Both the position numbers and the translations under genes were made by a program. The notes beneath the pieces are model-generated. The model had not been told where the DNA came from. It ran no database searches and saw only the letters and a list, made by a program, of their open reading frames with translations. A stretch of DNA of 64,000 nucleotides from Liquidambar formosana. Its lineage: Eukaryota; Streptophyta; Magnoliopsida; Saxifragales; Altingiaceae. The stretch is from positions 26,888,717 to 26,952,716 of the forward strand of contig CM077828.1 in assembly GCA_039720395.1 (NCBI GenBank), read 5' to 3'. Of this stretch, positions 23,481 through 35,028 are shown piece by piece (within the stretch, counting starts at the first letter, position 1; the number at the start of each line of letters is the position of its first letter).

Positions 23481-25512
23481 TTGACTGAGGCATGTTCTCG
23501 ATTTGTCTCGTGAAAGTAAATCTTCCCTTTAAAATATTGCACCACAATTTCCAATTTCTCGATACAATTTTAGATGAATTAAATATTTCTCATTGATTAT
23601 AATTAAATATTTCATTGATCTTAGAAAATGGTCACTTTAAAAAGCTGTCTCCCATGGGAATTTTTTTTTTCTTTTCCCGCTTTGAAATAAAGTTTGGAGG
23701 CAACTCAAGTCGAGAATTAAGGGCTACTGCGGGATGGGGCGAGAAATTAAATGCACAGCTTTTTACGGACTATATTTTTAAAACAAACCACTGCCTTTTT
23801 TTATTTTTTTCCTTCTTGGCTAGGACGCTGTCAGGGTCAGACCAGTTTCAAGACAAGGAGAAAGAAAACAAGGGCTTGCTAGGCAGTCTCCACTTGCTGA
23901 AATCTTATTTAATTAATACTCTCCACAAGGAAGACCTTGATTGTTTTAAAGATTAATAATTTTGTAGTTAGGTTTTAGTTTGTTAAGAGTATTCAAACAA
24001 AAAGTCATGTATAAACGGGATTGCTATACGGTATAATGTGGCCATTGTTTGATCCTTGTTTTCAAAATTTCAATAAAAAACAAAAAAATCTACATGTGGT
24101 CTGAATTCAAAATTGCTTCACCACATCAATTCAGTGTAGAAATTCGATTCGAATTTGACGTAGCCAAAGCGTAAACAATAAAAAGGGCATAGTCTTCTTA
24201 GAAATCACTCGAGTCCATGTAAAAGGGAAACACACTCGAATCCACGAGCAAAAGAGAGTAAAATTCTAAAATGAATTCTTTATTAATCAAAAGTTCAATT
24301 CCCTTTGCTAAAAGGCCTACAACTTAATTTATAGAAAACCTAGTTCTTGCAAAACAAGAAATAACAAAATAAAGAATTGCCAAAAATTACCAAAACTGAT
24401 AAATCCTATTTTTTGACTTTGAAGGCTTCAAAAAACCCCAAAACACTTGGCAACCATTTAAAATTGACTCTAACTAATATAATAACCTATAAGGACTCAA
24501 TTTTTTCTTATTAATCCTTAAAAACTACAGAATACCAGGAAAAAAAAAAAAAAGAAGGTAAATTAAACCCTAAATTAAATAAAAACAAAAATTACAAAAT
24601 TAATAATAAAAAATAACTTTGCTCGGTTTTTTTGTCTTACATCATAATTGCATTTCCGAATCAGTTTCAGCTATCTCATTACCAAACAACCTTGATAAAT
24701 AATACAAGTAAAAACAATAATAAGGATTGCCATCTATGATTGCTCTCTATTTCTTCCATCATAACAAAACACATGGAAATAGCACTGCTTCAAGACACGT
24801 CATTGCAAGGGCTAAAGGTTCTACTAAGAAACATGGTAAACTGCCCATGCATATGAAGTAATTATGGAAGTTTTTTTGTTCTGTCTAGAGGCAGCGAAAT
24901 AATGAATTTCAAATTTCATTGCTTCTATTTGCCTTAATGGCATCAAAATTGAGACATATGTTTGCTTTAATGGCATCAGCGAAATTTTTCCATGTAGAGG
25001 TCCTATTTCTAGCGCCACCCATGCATTTTATACTTTGATCTTTTCTTAAAATACATATTTGCCACACCTAGTTTTCTTTAACCCCTATCATTTTTCTTTC
25101 CAACCCTTCCATTTTTTATTTTTTTCTTGATATAAAACACTTACTTCTAAATAATAATGAAGCTACTCTATAACACTTTAAAAAAATGGGACCTCAGCAA
25201 TGACAATTGTAAATGTATTAAACTAAAATATAATTTATCAATGAATCAGAATTTTTTGTAATTTTTTTTTACCTTCAAATAATAGGATAAGAAAATTTTT
25301 TGAATTAAAGCTTTCTCGATTTTTAAATTAGGATAAAGTTTGCCACCTTGAACTAAATTCTTGGCTCTGTCCCCATAGATAAGTATATGTTATGGTAAAT
25401 TTACCATAACATATATTTGTTGATGTAGAAATGTATATTCTAAGTTCTATCACCCACCCAAAAAACACTCCATATATTTGTTGACGTAGGCCTACCTTTT
25501 CTGCCAAAGCCA
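23481..25512. other. Intergenic DNA with an LTR-like segment
   Basis: No protein family recognised. The 113-codon plus-strand frame at 23615-23956 has no visible domain. An LTR-like block at 24170-24650 is listed separately. The stretches 24985-25130 and 25230-25380 have the look of decayed transposon ends (GGCTCTGTCCCC), as does 20520-20620, but were not delimited. Confidence 0.45.
24170..24650 (-). mobile_element. Candidate solo LTR, minus orientation
   Basis: Read on the minus strand the segment runs from about TGTAAGACAAAAAAACCGAGC, through a TATA-like CTATAAATTAAG near 24340 and an AATAAAGAATTC polyadenylation-like signal near 24280, to a CACTCGAATCCACG-type 3' part. That order of signals is typical of a plant LTR. 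No internal domain, primer-binding site or target duplication was established, so the ends are approximate. Confidence 0.4.
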
Positions 25513-25521
25513 TTATTTTAA

Positions 25522-26084
25522 GGGTAAAATGCAGAAGACTATCCCCAAGTTTGGGGTAGGTTTTAGTTTGACACCCCTAAGTTTAAAAGGCGTCAAATAA
25601 GTATCTAGAATTTCAAATGTGTTCCAATTTAGGGCCTACCATAACCCACCGTTTGGTCAACAAACGGTAATTCAACCATTTGACTAACAATTCTTAAAAT
25701 ATACAAGCTTTTCCCTTTTTTTTGTACATGAATGTCCTATTTTGCCCGTGTCAGGATCCAAAGTCTATATTATGCCTTTTGACCTAGATCGAAAACTCAC
25801 CTTTTATATCTCTCTCTCTCTCTCTTTCTTCCTACATAAATTCTTCATCAGATCTCAACACTCATTTAGATTGAAATCGAGCTGAATATTCTTGAATAAT
25901 GGATTTTTGATATAACGACATCGTTTTAGTTAAGGGCAGTAATGTCATTTTGCGATCAGCCATTAACGGTGTTATCTATTCCGAGTCAATGAACTATTTG
26001 GTTACCTAATTGACAACTTGTAAACTTGGGGGTACCAAACTGAAACCTACGCCAAACTTGAGGGTAGTTTTTTGCATTTTACCC
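25522..26084. mobile_element. Non-autonomous Mutator-like element with 9-bp TSD
   Basis: A 563-bp element with long terminal inverted repeats. The left end starts GGGTAAAATGCAGAAGACTA and the right end, read inward, GGGTAAAATGCAAAAAACTA; similarity continues for about 65 bp through AAGTTTGG.GTAGGTTT.AGTTTG. It is flanked by a perfect 9-bp direct repeat TTATTTTAA (25513-25521 and 26085-26093). Long inverted repeats plus a 9-bp target duplication define the Mutator superfamily. There is no transposase; a CT microsatellite and AT-rich filler make up the interior. It needs a transposase in trans. Confidence 0.92.
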
Positions 26085-26204
26085 TTATTTTAAAGTGGTA
26101 CAACTATACAAGCGTTGTATTTAAAACCAAGTGACGGCTTCAGGGTATTGAATTTTACAATTAACCAAAAGCCTGACATTGTTTTCCTTTGATTTATACC
26201 CTGC

Positions 26205-27013
26205 TCAACCTAACCTAGGATCAATTGGAACTTTAGGTTGACTCTTCTGATTTTTAATTCAATATCAGAGACTTTGCTTAGAGACTATATAGCAATATTG
26301 GATTTGGTCAGGCTTTGAGTTCTTTCGTCCTTTCAACCCTTTTTTGCTCTATTAATTTTCTTCAACGCAGATGCAATTAAAATAAGATGTGAATGGGATA
26401 TAGAAAAACCAAAAACAAACAGTTCCACTAAAATCCTATTGAAAAGGAAGAAAAGAAGCTTTTCCAAACGTACCTCTGTTGATCTCCTATATAGGGCAAA
26501 GGAGCATAGAGAACAAAGATTCAGTAGCAAATTGAAGCAGAGATATTCACCAGCCACCTAGGAGATCACAAGAATGTTAATGTTAACTGTATGAACAACA
26601 AAATGATAAGCAAAGATCTTCATTCTCGTATCATTGCATCCATTCATCTAAATAGTAGGGTCTTTGATATTTAAGAGTTTAAACATTTTATTCTCCTTGT
26701 TTTTGGTCTTTTTTTTTTTTTTTTCAGGCCTCCCTGCATGCATATCTTTGTTTTCTTTTTGTATACCTGGCATATTTGAGGGGTAAGGCACATTCGTCTC
26801 CCTTGTCTAGGTGTATCCTTTTATTTTTTATCAATAAATTTTCCTCCTACCACCATGGAGGTTCATAAATAAATAAAAATGATAATGTGAGTAGTAAAAG
26901 CAGAGATATTCACCAGCCACTAATAGATCACAAGAACAACGATGAAGACTTTGTGAACAGCACAATAATAATCTGAGCAATAGGCACCAGCCACTAGTAG
27001 ATCACAAAGAATT
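26205..27013 (-). pseudogene. Second shuffled CNL 5'-end fragment
   Basis: 26205-26600 repeats 22880-23290: the same CTAGGATCAATTGGAACTTT entry point, EGMKEL scrap, TTCCACT..AATCC block, CATAGAGAACAAAGATTCAG promoter-like part and GATATTCACCAGCCACCTAG. A 300-bp insertion-like segment with a T tract (26640-26890) separates it from two more GATATTCACCAGCCACTA..GATCACA units near 26908 and 26985. It is therefore a duplicate of the 22.9-23.5 kb block, not an independent gene remnant. Confidence 0.6.
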
Positions 27014-27580
27014 AGGGCTGTTCGTGGTTCGATTTGGTTTGGTTTTAGAGGAAATTTCAAACCAAACCAAAGTACTTCGGTTTTATACTTATCAAACCAA
27101 AACTAAATCATACTATAAAAAACCAAACAAAAAAATACAGTATCAATTTTGCTCGGTTTGGTTTTGGTTTTCTTCTATCAAGTAGCACCATATCATGGAT
27201 GATTAGATACACATAACAAAATGAGAAAAAATGACAAATCAAATTAAAAATAAAAATGGATTTAATAATAACATTAAACATTGTCAAGTAAAAAAATCAT
27301 TAAACATTATATAAAAATGGAAACATATTAACATATGTCAATCTGAATAATAGAAAATTTACATATTGAAGTTTAATACATAATATTATAATATTTATTA
27401 TATATACTTCGATTTTTTCGGTTTTTCAATTTGGTTTGGGCTTTTTTAACATGAAAACCAAAACCAAACCAAATTAATTCGGTTTTAAAAAAAAAAAAAA
27501 AAAATTGGAGCCAAAACCAAACCTAATGAAAAAATAAAAAAAATAAAAAAAGCCAAACCTAACCAAAAAAATGGTAGATG
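27014..27580. mobile_element. hAT-like MITE fragment (TAGGGCTGTTC end)
   Basis: The left terminus TAGGGCTGTTCGTGGTTCGA is a familiar end of non-autonomous hAT elements in plants. The interior has the usual inverted GGTTTGGTTTTGG and CCAAAACCAAACC tracts near both sides (27040-27170 and 27420-27560). The right terminal GAACAGCCCTA is not present, so the element has lost its right end or was truncated. No target duplication can be given. Confidence 0.6.
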
Positions 27581-28968
27581 GTAGATCCCTTCTTTTGGGG
27601 ATTAAAATCCATTATTACCATTTTGGGTGGAATAAGAGAGATTTGACCCTTTATTTGGAATTACTTTTATTTTGACCCACCATTTACTCGTTCTCCCAAT
27701 TTTCTAATGTAATGAAAAACCATGGGTAGAACTCACCCTTAAAATCCGGTTTATAAAGGAAGAGTGTCCAAAAGTCTATACACCTACACAGCCAATCACA
27801 TAGTTGACTGACATGGAACATTAGGATCATACCAGAGTACTACCTAATACATTAAAATTGTTTAATTTTCATTTGGGCACCTAATCGGATTTTAAGTAGA
27901 TCTATGCAAAAATAAAAAAGGTAAATCTAACCAAAAAAATCAAAAAAATAGAAATAGTTAAGAGACATACCGGCGTATGTAGGTGATATACGGTGACAAC
28001 AATGGCAATGAATTTCAAACTCCAAATCCGATCCAACGCTAACCGTGAGGAACCCTACAAAATTTGTGTTATACGAGGAAAAAAGAAGAATATCAATTTC
28101 ACCGGTTAGGTGCTGAATTTGCACATAATTAAACTAGGGTGGTACCCCACTTGGCCATTTAACTTCTATAAATAGTACTATCAACTTCTCCTTCTAGGAT
28201 GCACCCCACTTGGTTTTAAATTAGGGGTCAACTCGAACTGGCTGAGAGATCAACAGGCTTAACCCCAGTTTTGTCTAGCGATTTGCTTATGTTCTTCAAT
28301 GAGAAGAATTCCCTATAGTCATCAATCTTGTATTTTCATTGGTTGTTACGGTGGAGGGAGGGAGGATCTGCACCCTTTTATTTATATCACTTACAAAATA
28401 AAAGTAGACATGATTGTTTCAATTTTTTCTATAAATCTTTGGATTAGGCATTATTACGATTTGGGAGTGCCATGGTCCAAATGCTTTTGGGAGAAGTAAC
28501 AAATTTGAAACACTCCTAGCAATAGACAAAATTTGCCAGTGACTTGGAATTAACACTCCTACTAGCATTGGGGAACCCCCAACTAACGTTCTACATAAAA
28601 AATAAAAAAATAGATCCATTATAAAAAAATTGAGGCAAGTAGTCTTTTTAATTATAAAAATAAATAATAAAAAAAATAAAGAAAGAAAGAAGATGAGGGA
28701 GAATTTTAGATTAGTCGGGTTATGAGAAAATAATTATAGTTTAGTGCTATTTTCCTACTAACTTCTGAATAAATGATTACTAACTTAACTAACAATGACT
28801 GCTAACTGTTATTATTTTCCTATAACCTGATTAATCTAAATTTCCCCCAAAAGAAGGGGAAGTAGATCTATCTAACAATAAAAATAAAAATAATAAAAAG
28901 AAGAAGAAGGAAAGATCTAACCAAAAAAAAAAAACAGGAGATGTAAATAATTAAGAGAGTCGAATTCG
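27581..28968. other. Intergenic stretch, no gene recognised
   Basis: AT-rich DNA. The part at 27960-28200 on the minus strand is a diverged relative of the exon-like unit at 28969-29159: similar AATTCATTGCCATTG text just before a GGTATGTC donor-like site, and GTACCCCACTTGG upstream. It has no intact start. The plus-strand frame at 28299-28499 and minus-strand frame at 28419-28619 show no domain. Confidence 0.45.
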
Positions 28969-29159
28969 TACTGACGTATTTCGGTGATCACAGCAGTGGT
29001 AAGGGCGATGAGTTCCTGGCTGCAATCGCAAGTCTGACAAGCCTCTCTTTGCCTCTCAAGTCTCACAAGTCTCTCTTCATCCTTATCATCTAAGTATTCT
29101 TCACTCTCCAATAATGCACCCACACTTTTTCTCCATACAAGTAGATATTTCCCTTCCAT
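28969..29159 (-). CDS. Uncharacterised exon-like ORF, repeated family
   Basis: On the minus strand an ATG at 29159 opens a charged segment of about 63 residues (MEGKYLLVWRKSVGALLESE, then DKDEERLVRLERQRE, then ELIALTTAVITEIR). It ends at a possible splice donor (CGTCA followed by GTACGA near 28968). I do not recognise the family. Its upstream text (GAAGTACCCCACTT on the plus strand, 29220-29234) and parts of the coding text recur in damaged form at 37790-38060, and the upstream part at 49115-49240. At least two of the copies are dead. It may be a first exon whose partners are gone, or part of a transposon-carried fragment. Confidence 0.3.
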
Positions 29160-30129
29160 CTTTGAAAATTCTTCTCACAGCTGTCCGCCACTTGCTTCTC
29201 TTTCACCACTTTTCCCATAGGAAGTACCCCACTTGCTTTGGACTATGTGGGAAGGAATGGAGCAATTGAAACTGAGAAAAACTACAAAGAATGTTTTTTT
29301 TTTTTTTTTTTTTTTTATTGGTTTATTTGGAAATTTCAAAAATTAGATCAGACTGCCTCTACTTCATAACTGTTATCTAATTTTTAAATAAATCAAATTA
29401 TAGTTAGTTTAAAAAAAACTGTATTTATGCTTTCTTTTTAGAACAAAATTAAATTAATTTGTAGAAAAAATAAATTTACTAAACAATGAGAAATCATAAT
29501 TGGCCAAACTTATTTTCAACTATCATGTTTTCACGTTTGCCAAACATTTAGGTGTGTGGATGGGAATTGTCACGCCCCGACTTGGAAAATCGACACGTGG
29601 ATAAAAGTCAAAGTAGAAAGATGTACATGTGAATAAGTCAAAGTATAAAAGTTACGGAAAACTTAGTTAAATCCACGTGTATTTTTTTTTTTTTTATAAA
29701 TAATAATTGTATCAGCTCATTAATAACACTCAAATAATTAACATGAAATGTTATGCTCACACATCATGCCCATAATAATATATGATCGCAAAATAATGCC
29801 AACATCCCTGGCACATATAGGCTAGATTCAAACTATTCAAAGTTCAGTAAGTAGTAATTGTAATAACAATAATAATAGTAATGTCTATGTATTCAAATAA
29901 CATAGTCTCTATGCAATACACATACGTCTATCCTCATCTATGACTAAGTTAGTTTGCAACCTTCAAGTTCTAACCTCAGATCATGCAACTAGGCATCCAC
30001 CATCGACGAACCTTCATTCATCACCTGATCATCTGAAATAAATAATAAGATGAGCTGCAAAGCCCAATAGAAAATATGTGTGGATTCTATACAATTAATA
30101 TATGTGCAAATACATGGTATATAAATTAA

Positions 30130-30901
30130 GGGAGGGGCTAGTTCCACAGCTTTTTTGGCTGCATCCACAGCCCCATTGAGAAATTTGTGTAGTTTACCCA
30201 GTTTGCCCCTACTAGTGTTCAAATGTTTCCTTTCCTCTATTTCCTTTTATTCTACTCTTCCTTCTCTCTCTCTCTCTCTCTCTCTCTCCAAGTGATGGTA
30301 GAGAGTTGTTAATTATTCTACATCAGTTTTGAAACCAATTCCATTAAAGTTTAAGTCCGTATGAGAATATGGATGGAGAATATTTGATCAAAAAGGATGT
30401 AAAGCTTGAACCAAGGAGAGGTTATATATATACATATACATACATTAATATTAACAAGAGAAGGATGTTGTTTTGATGCCCCAACAATGGGCTCTTTGAT
30501 CCATATTATAGTATATACAAGGCTTTGTTCTGTAATGGGAGATCTTTGTTCGAAGCCACCACCTTACGAGCGTTAAATGGTCCTCTAGCACCCTCATTTG
30601 ATGAAAGTCTAGGAATCACTTGAAGCTCAAGTGTTGCTGCTAGGAAATCGTTGCCAAACGATGTGTGTGTGCGCGCAAAATAGAGAAGAGAGGAGGGAGA
30701 ACAGAGGAGATGTACATGGGGACATTTGGGGGAAAAATGTATTAGTGTCAGATCCAAGAGAGAGATGAGAAAGAACAAAAGAGAGCAAAATAAGAGAACA
30801 GAGGAAAACATGGAGACGGTTGGGGGCAAATTGGGTAAACTACATAAATTTCTTAATAGGGCTGTGGATGCAGCCAAAAAGGCTATGGAAATAGCCCCTC
30901 C
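30130..30901. mobile_element. Nested Mutator-like element, possible Pack-MULE
   Basis: A 772-bp element with inverted repeats of about 85 bp: GGGAGGGGCTAGTTCCACAG on the left and GGAGGGGCTATTTCCATAGC inward from the right, both continuing through TTTTTGGCTGCATCCACAGC. The flanks are ATAAATTAA (30121-30129) and TTAAATTAA (30902-30910), a 9-bp target duplication with one mismatch. The interior on the minus strand has a coding-like stretch (ATLELQVIPRLSSNEGARG, then FNARKVVASNKDLP, about 30540-30650) of unknown origin, which could be a captured host exon. It inserted into the older 3.6 kb element. Confidence 0.85.
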
Positions 30902-32549
30902 TTAAATTAAAATCATTTAATAACTCAAAATCAAATATCAGTAACAAATCAGTATTTTGTGTAGGTTTTGAGTTAATTTCCCAAAATTCTCATAGTATCT
31001 CCAATTCCCAAGACTATGGGATCAAACCATGCATCAATCATCGCTGATCACAGGTTATGTCGTCACGTCAACCCCCGGCTCAGCCAAGCACGAAAATAAC
31101 CAACACCTACGCAGCGTTCTTCCTCGAGGGCTTTAGGGTCTTTCACCTAAGGGCACTTTACCCTGCTTGCTATTCGTGGAGTATTCTCAACGCAGGACAC
31201 CACGCCCTTGTGATGCCCCTACCTGTTTGATGCATACCAAGACCAAATTAAGGTCCATATATCCAAAACATTTTCCATTATTCATATAAATATTCGAGTG
31301 TCCAAAAGTATCCATAAACATGTTTGATAAATTTCTAGAATTTCAGTAACATTTCTAAAGCATTTCCAAGTAAACAACATTTATAAAACATTTTTCCATA
31401 ATCTAAGTATCATGAAAATTCCACACAATTAATAGATATTTCACAATAACATTTAAACGAGTATATAACCATGTATCTATAAGTAACACTATAAAACAGT
31501 AGTATCAAATGATATATTGAAAGATTTCCTAAATTTTGAATAAGTAATAAAAATATTTGGTTATAAATAAGTGAGAAAATCCAACAATATCATTAAGGCA
31601 TTTTCAAATCACATTTATAAAATAACACCATATTAAATGTAAAGAAGCCACATTTCGTACCTCAATTGCGAGCAATACCAACCCAAAACCACGTGATAGA
31701 TACTGACAATGCGAATGCAGCGTTAAGGCTCCCTAGGGTCCTCCCGAGGACCGATAAAATCTGATAATTATGCATACGTAATATTTAGGTAAATTTCAAA
31801 ATAAATATAACGTACTCAAAAATTACTATTGGCCTTCTAACAATGAACTATGGTCCCAAAATGATCAAATAATTTTTAAAACACTCTCTATAATTTTCTG
31901 GGAATTTCTCATAATTTTCGGGAATTTTCTGTAATTTTTTGGTATTTCTAGAATTTTTAATAAATATTAATTTGGCCAAAAAGTCAAACTATAGTCAAAC
32001 CTGGTCAAAATGGTCAACCAAGGGTCCCACATGGTAGGGCCCGCCAAGACAAGTCCAATGGTCAAATTTGGGGTTCATATGATTATCGTATGGCCTTTAA
32101 ATGCGTGAGAACACGGTAAGGTATACGGATGCACCCACACAGGATCATAGTCCCATGGGGTCCTCTTCCACCTCCCGCGGGTTGTATTGTGTAAGCCGGT
32201 AACACCGTGTGTTCAACGGGCCAATTTCAATGATTAATATCTCCCTCGTTTCTTAACCGTTTTCAGTGATTCAAGTGTCAAATCAAAGCTCATGCGGAGT
32301 ACTACCTGAGCGTATAAATTGTTCATTCAAAGTCCTATAAAATCATATTCATTTTTAAGCCTAAAGTTTCAGGTTTTTATGATCCAAAATTCTAAAATTT
32401 CTAAAACTTTAACCTACGGTCAATTTCTCTGAAATTTGACACTACCATGGTATTCCTTGATCCCAAAAGCATAAAATAGGGTCATCCTTTCTAAGAATAA
32501 CACAAGAAAATAAACTTGCATATACATATATACATATACAGTACGTGAC

Positions 32550-32580
<31 letters not shown>

Positions 32581-32727
32581 CAACAATAGAGGAGGTGAGG
32601 TTTTTACCTCACGAAAGAACTCCACGAACTCAGCTAAAAATCTCCACAAGACCACTCTCTTTCTCCTCTGTTCTCTCTCAGTTTCTCTCTCTCTCTGTTG
32701 CTCTTTCCCTAATTCTCTGTCTCGGGT

Positions 32728-32765
<38 letters not shown>

Positions 32766-33083
32766 TCATTCGAACCAGAAACAAATGGGAAAAGAGATGG
32801 GAGTCAAGGTGGTAGGTGCGGCTGAAGAATGGATTGTTAGAATCCTATCTGTATAGGATTTTAATTGCCGAAGAAAAAATGGGGTTGGGGTTATTATGGT
32901 TTGCAGGTGTCAGGAAGAAAAATGGAGTGGGAGGGGTTAGGCTTGCAGAATAGGGGAGGAAAACGTGTAAGTCCGCTCATATTCATCCCTATGGTTTGTG
33001 CTATGGTGTGGTTGGGTGCATGTATCTATGGTATACATATATGCTTAAGTTATGGTGAAATTGCACACATAGGATCAAAATAA

Positions 33084-33086
<3 letters not shown>

Positions 33087-33140
<54 letters not shown>
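33087..33140. repeat. (TA)n microsatellite
   Basis: An almost pure TA run of about 26 units close to the right end of the 3.6 kb insertion. Shorter TA runs sit at 32551-32574 and 32732-32760. Confidence 0.9.
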
Positions 33141-33145
<5 letters not shown>

Positions 33146-33171
33146 AAATTCAGGTCATCACAGGAATTGTC

Positions 33172-34745
33172 CAATTAGATTTAGTGTTGAGCTCAAGATG
33201 TTGAGTATAGTATTGGGTAATCTAAGTCCTTGAGTTCGGATTTTGACCATTTATATTAAAAAATCAAAAAAATCATTTTTCAGGTTGTTTGGATAACAAG
33301 TTAGACCAAGCACATGGTGCCTTTGATTTTAATTATTTTCATGTTTTCAAATTTCCATGCAGTCAAGTGAAGCAGCAGCTTTAAGATTACGACCAGTCCC
33401 TCAAAACACTGTTGCTAAAGCCCGGTGCATTTTTGGGGTGTTCGTACTCCTCTATAAAGAAACATTTACTACATCTACTTTAATTAAGTTTTTAACTCCT
33501 TTACCGATTTATTAAATTTTAAGTGTCCTTAAAAAAATTTATTAAAATTTTTTAACTACTTTACTGACTTATTTCATGTTAGGCCTCACATATATGATTG
33601 CTTTCATTTATACACTTTTGATTTATAAGATAAGTGATAAAGATGAGTGAATTAGAATTTTCCTAAAAGTTTATAAGTTTACTCTTGTGGATAATTGGAT
33701 ATGTTTTTGTACGTCTTTAAATTTATTTTTCTAACATTTTTGCCACGCATAATATTTTTTCCCCTTATTCCTTACCAGGCTACCATCATCCCTCTCTATC
33801 CCTCTCTATCGGCATATTTGTTTGATTCGAATTAGAGGGAGTCAGTTGCGCTTATCATTGAAATTTTATTTCATCCTATTCCAATTTCTTTCGATTCTAA
33901 CCAAAGAAACGTGCTCTATACGTATGGGGTGTATGTCCTGTCTGGCAAGTATTGATGCAAAAGAATTAATTGAATGCCCATATATAGAAGAACTCATGCA
34001 AAGGCCAACACGGCATACATATGTAGAAGGGCCATAGAAATCAGATGTCTCAGCTCCAAAATTCTGAGATATACATTTTGTATGCATAGGAAAACTTAAG
34101 AAAAGGATATCAAATTATCAAATGCCTGAAGATTTTCAAAACCATGACAACAAGAAGATTCATATGGTAACAATGCATTTCCATTTATATCTCTCATAGT
34201 CTAATGTTTTTGACTAAATGGCATAACACACCAATTGCATCTCAACGGTAATATTTACCAGTTTTTGAACCTGGTAAATATGGGATCCTGAACTGGAAGT
34301 TTTCTTAATAAAGAATATGTAAATTGTGATTGGTACATATTACCCAAAAAGGGGAAAAAAAATTTAAATGGAGTGGTGCAGTTTCTTGAGAAAGAAGTAG
34401 GAAGATTAAAATCTAGCCTAATCAGCCCAGTGGGAACTAATGGAGTCCCCTTTCATGCATCTGCATCAATTTAATAATTAATCTGCACATACTATTTTGA
34501 AGTACATCGATCGATCTCCTACTATCATGCTATAAAAATGTTTCAATTAATCCCTTAAGCAAATTAGGGTTCTTGAGAATCTATATATGCTTTGCGTTTG
34601 AGACTCATGATGTTCGACAGTTGATCAATCTTGACATGTACTCAAGTATCCAACAGTAGGATACCCTACGATTCGACCATTCAAGATGCCATCATAATTG
34701 TTGATATGTTGTGCTACTCCTTCACATACTAAGAGGGGAAAAAAT
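33172..34745. other. Intergenic stretch, no gene recognised
   Basis: Right flank of the 3.6 kb insertion. AT-rich, with no open frame longer than about 75 codons and no domain text. Nothing in it was assigned. Confidence 0.5.
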
Positions 34746-35028
34746 GATTTCAATTATTGGAATTTAACTAAGTAGAAGGTCATAAATATCCAATGTCATA
34801 TTCTATAACAAATCAAAGTTGACCAAAGTGATCTTGGCATACCGGCCAGTCTGTGCACCAAAATATTACGAGGATAATGAGCCACATTTAGCCACGGAGG
34901 AAGCTGGACGAGACCACTTGAACATGAGGAGCAAAAAATGCTAGAATCTGATATCTTAGCCCGTTATTCATTCCAAGGAAATAACAAGAAAATCTATAAA
35001 TTTATAACAAGAAAATCTGATATCTTAG

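Larger units (their letters stand above)
29569..33162. mobile_element. 3.6 kb non-coding insertion (solo LTR-like or MULE-like)
   Basis: The element begins TGTCACGCCCCGA and ends GGTCATCACA. The flanks repeat GGAATTGTC: 29563-29571 on the left and 33163-33171 on the right. This can be read as a 5-bp GGAAT duplication around a TG..CA element, the retroviral-LTR pattern, or as a 9-bp duplication, the Mutator pattern; the base overlap makes both fit. The termini are weak inverted repeats (TGTCACGCCCC and TGTGATGACCT). The interior is AT-rich with a GC-rich island near 31050-31220, TA microsatellites and no transposon protein. It contains the nested element at 30130-30901. Confidence 0.65.

Noticed and set aside
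26640..26890. T tract followed by GGCATATTTGAGGGGTAAGG as a LINE 3' end
   Set aside because: Text near INKF..HHGGS faintly resembles the end of plant reverse transcriptases, but the region is too short and the poly(T) lies on the wrong side for that orientation.
29989..30222. Minus-strand open frame with KLHKFLNGAVDAAKKAV
   Set aside because: It is a translation of the terminal inverted repeat of the nested Mutator-like element; the mirrored repeat gives similar text at the other end.
32491..32825. Open frames with YIYIYIYI runs
   Set aside because: They are translations of TA microsatellites inside the 3.6 kb insertion.
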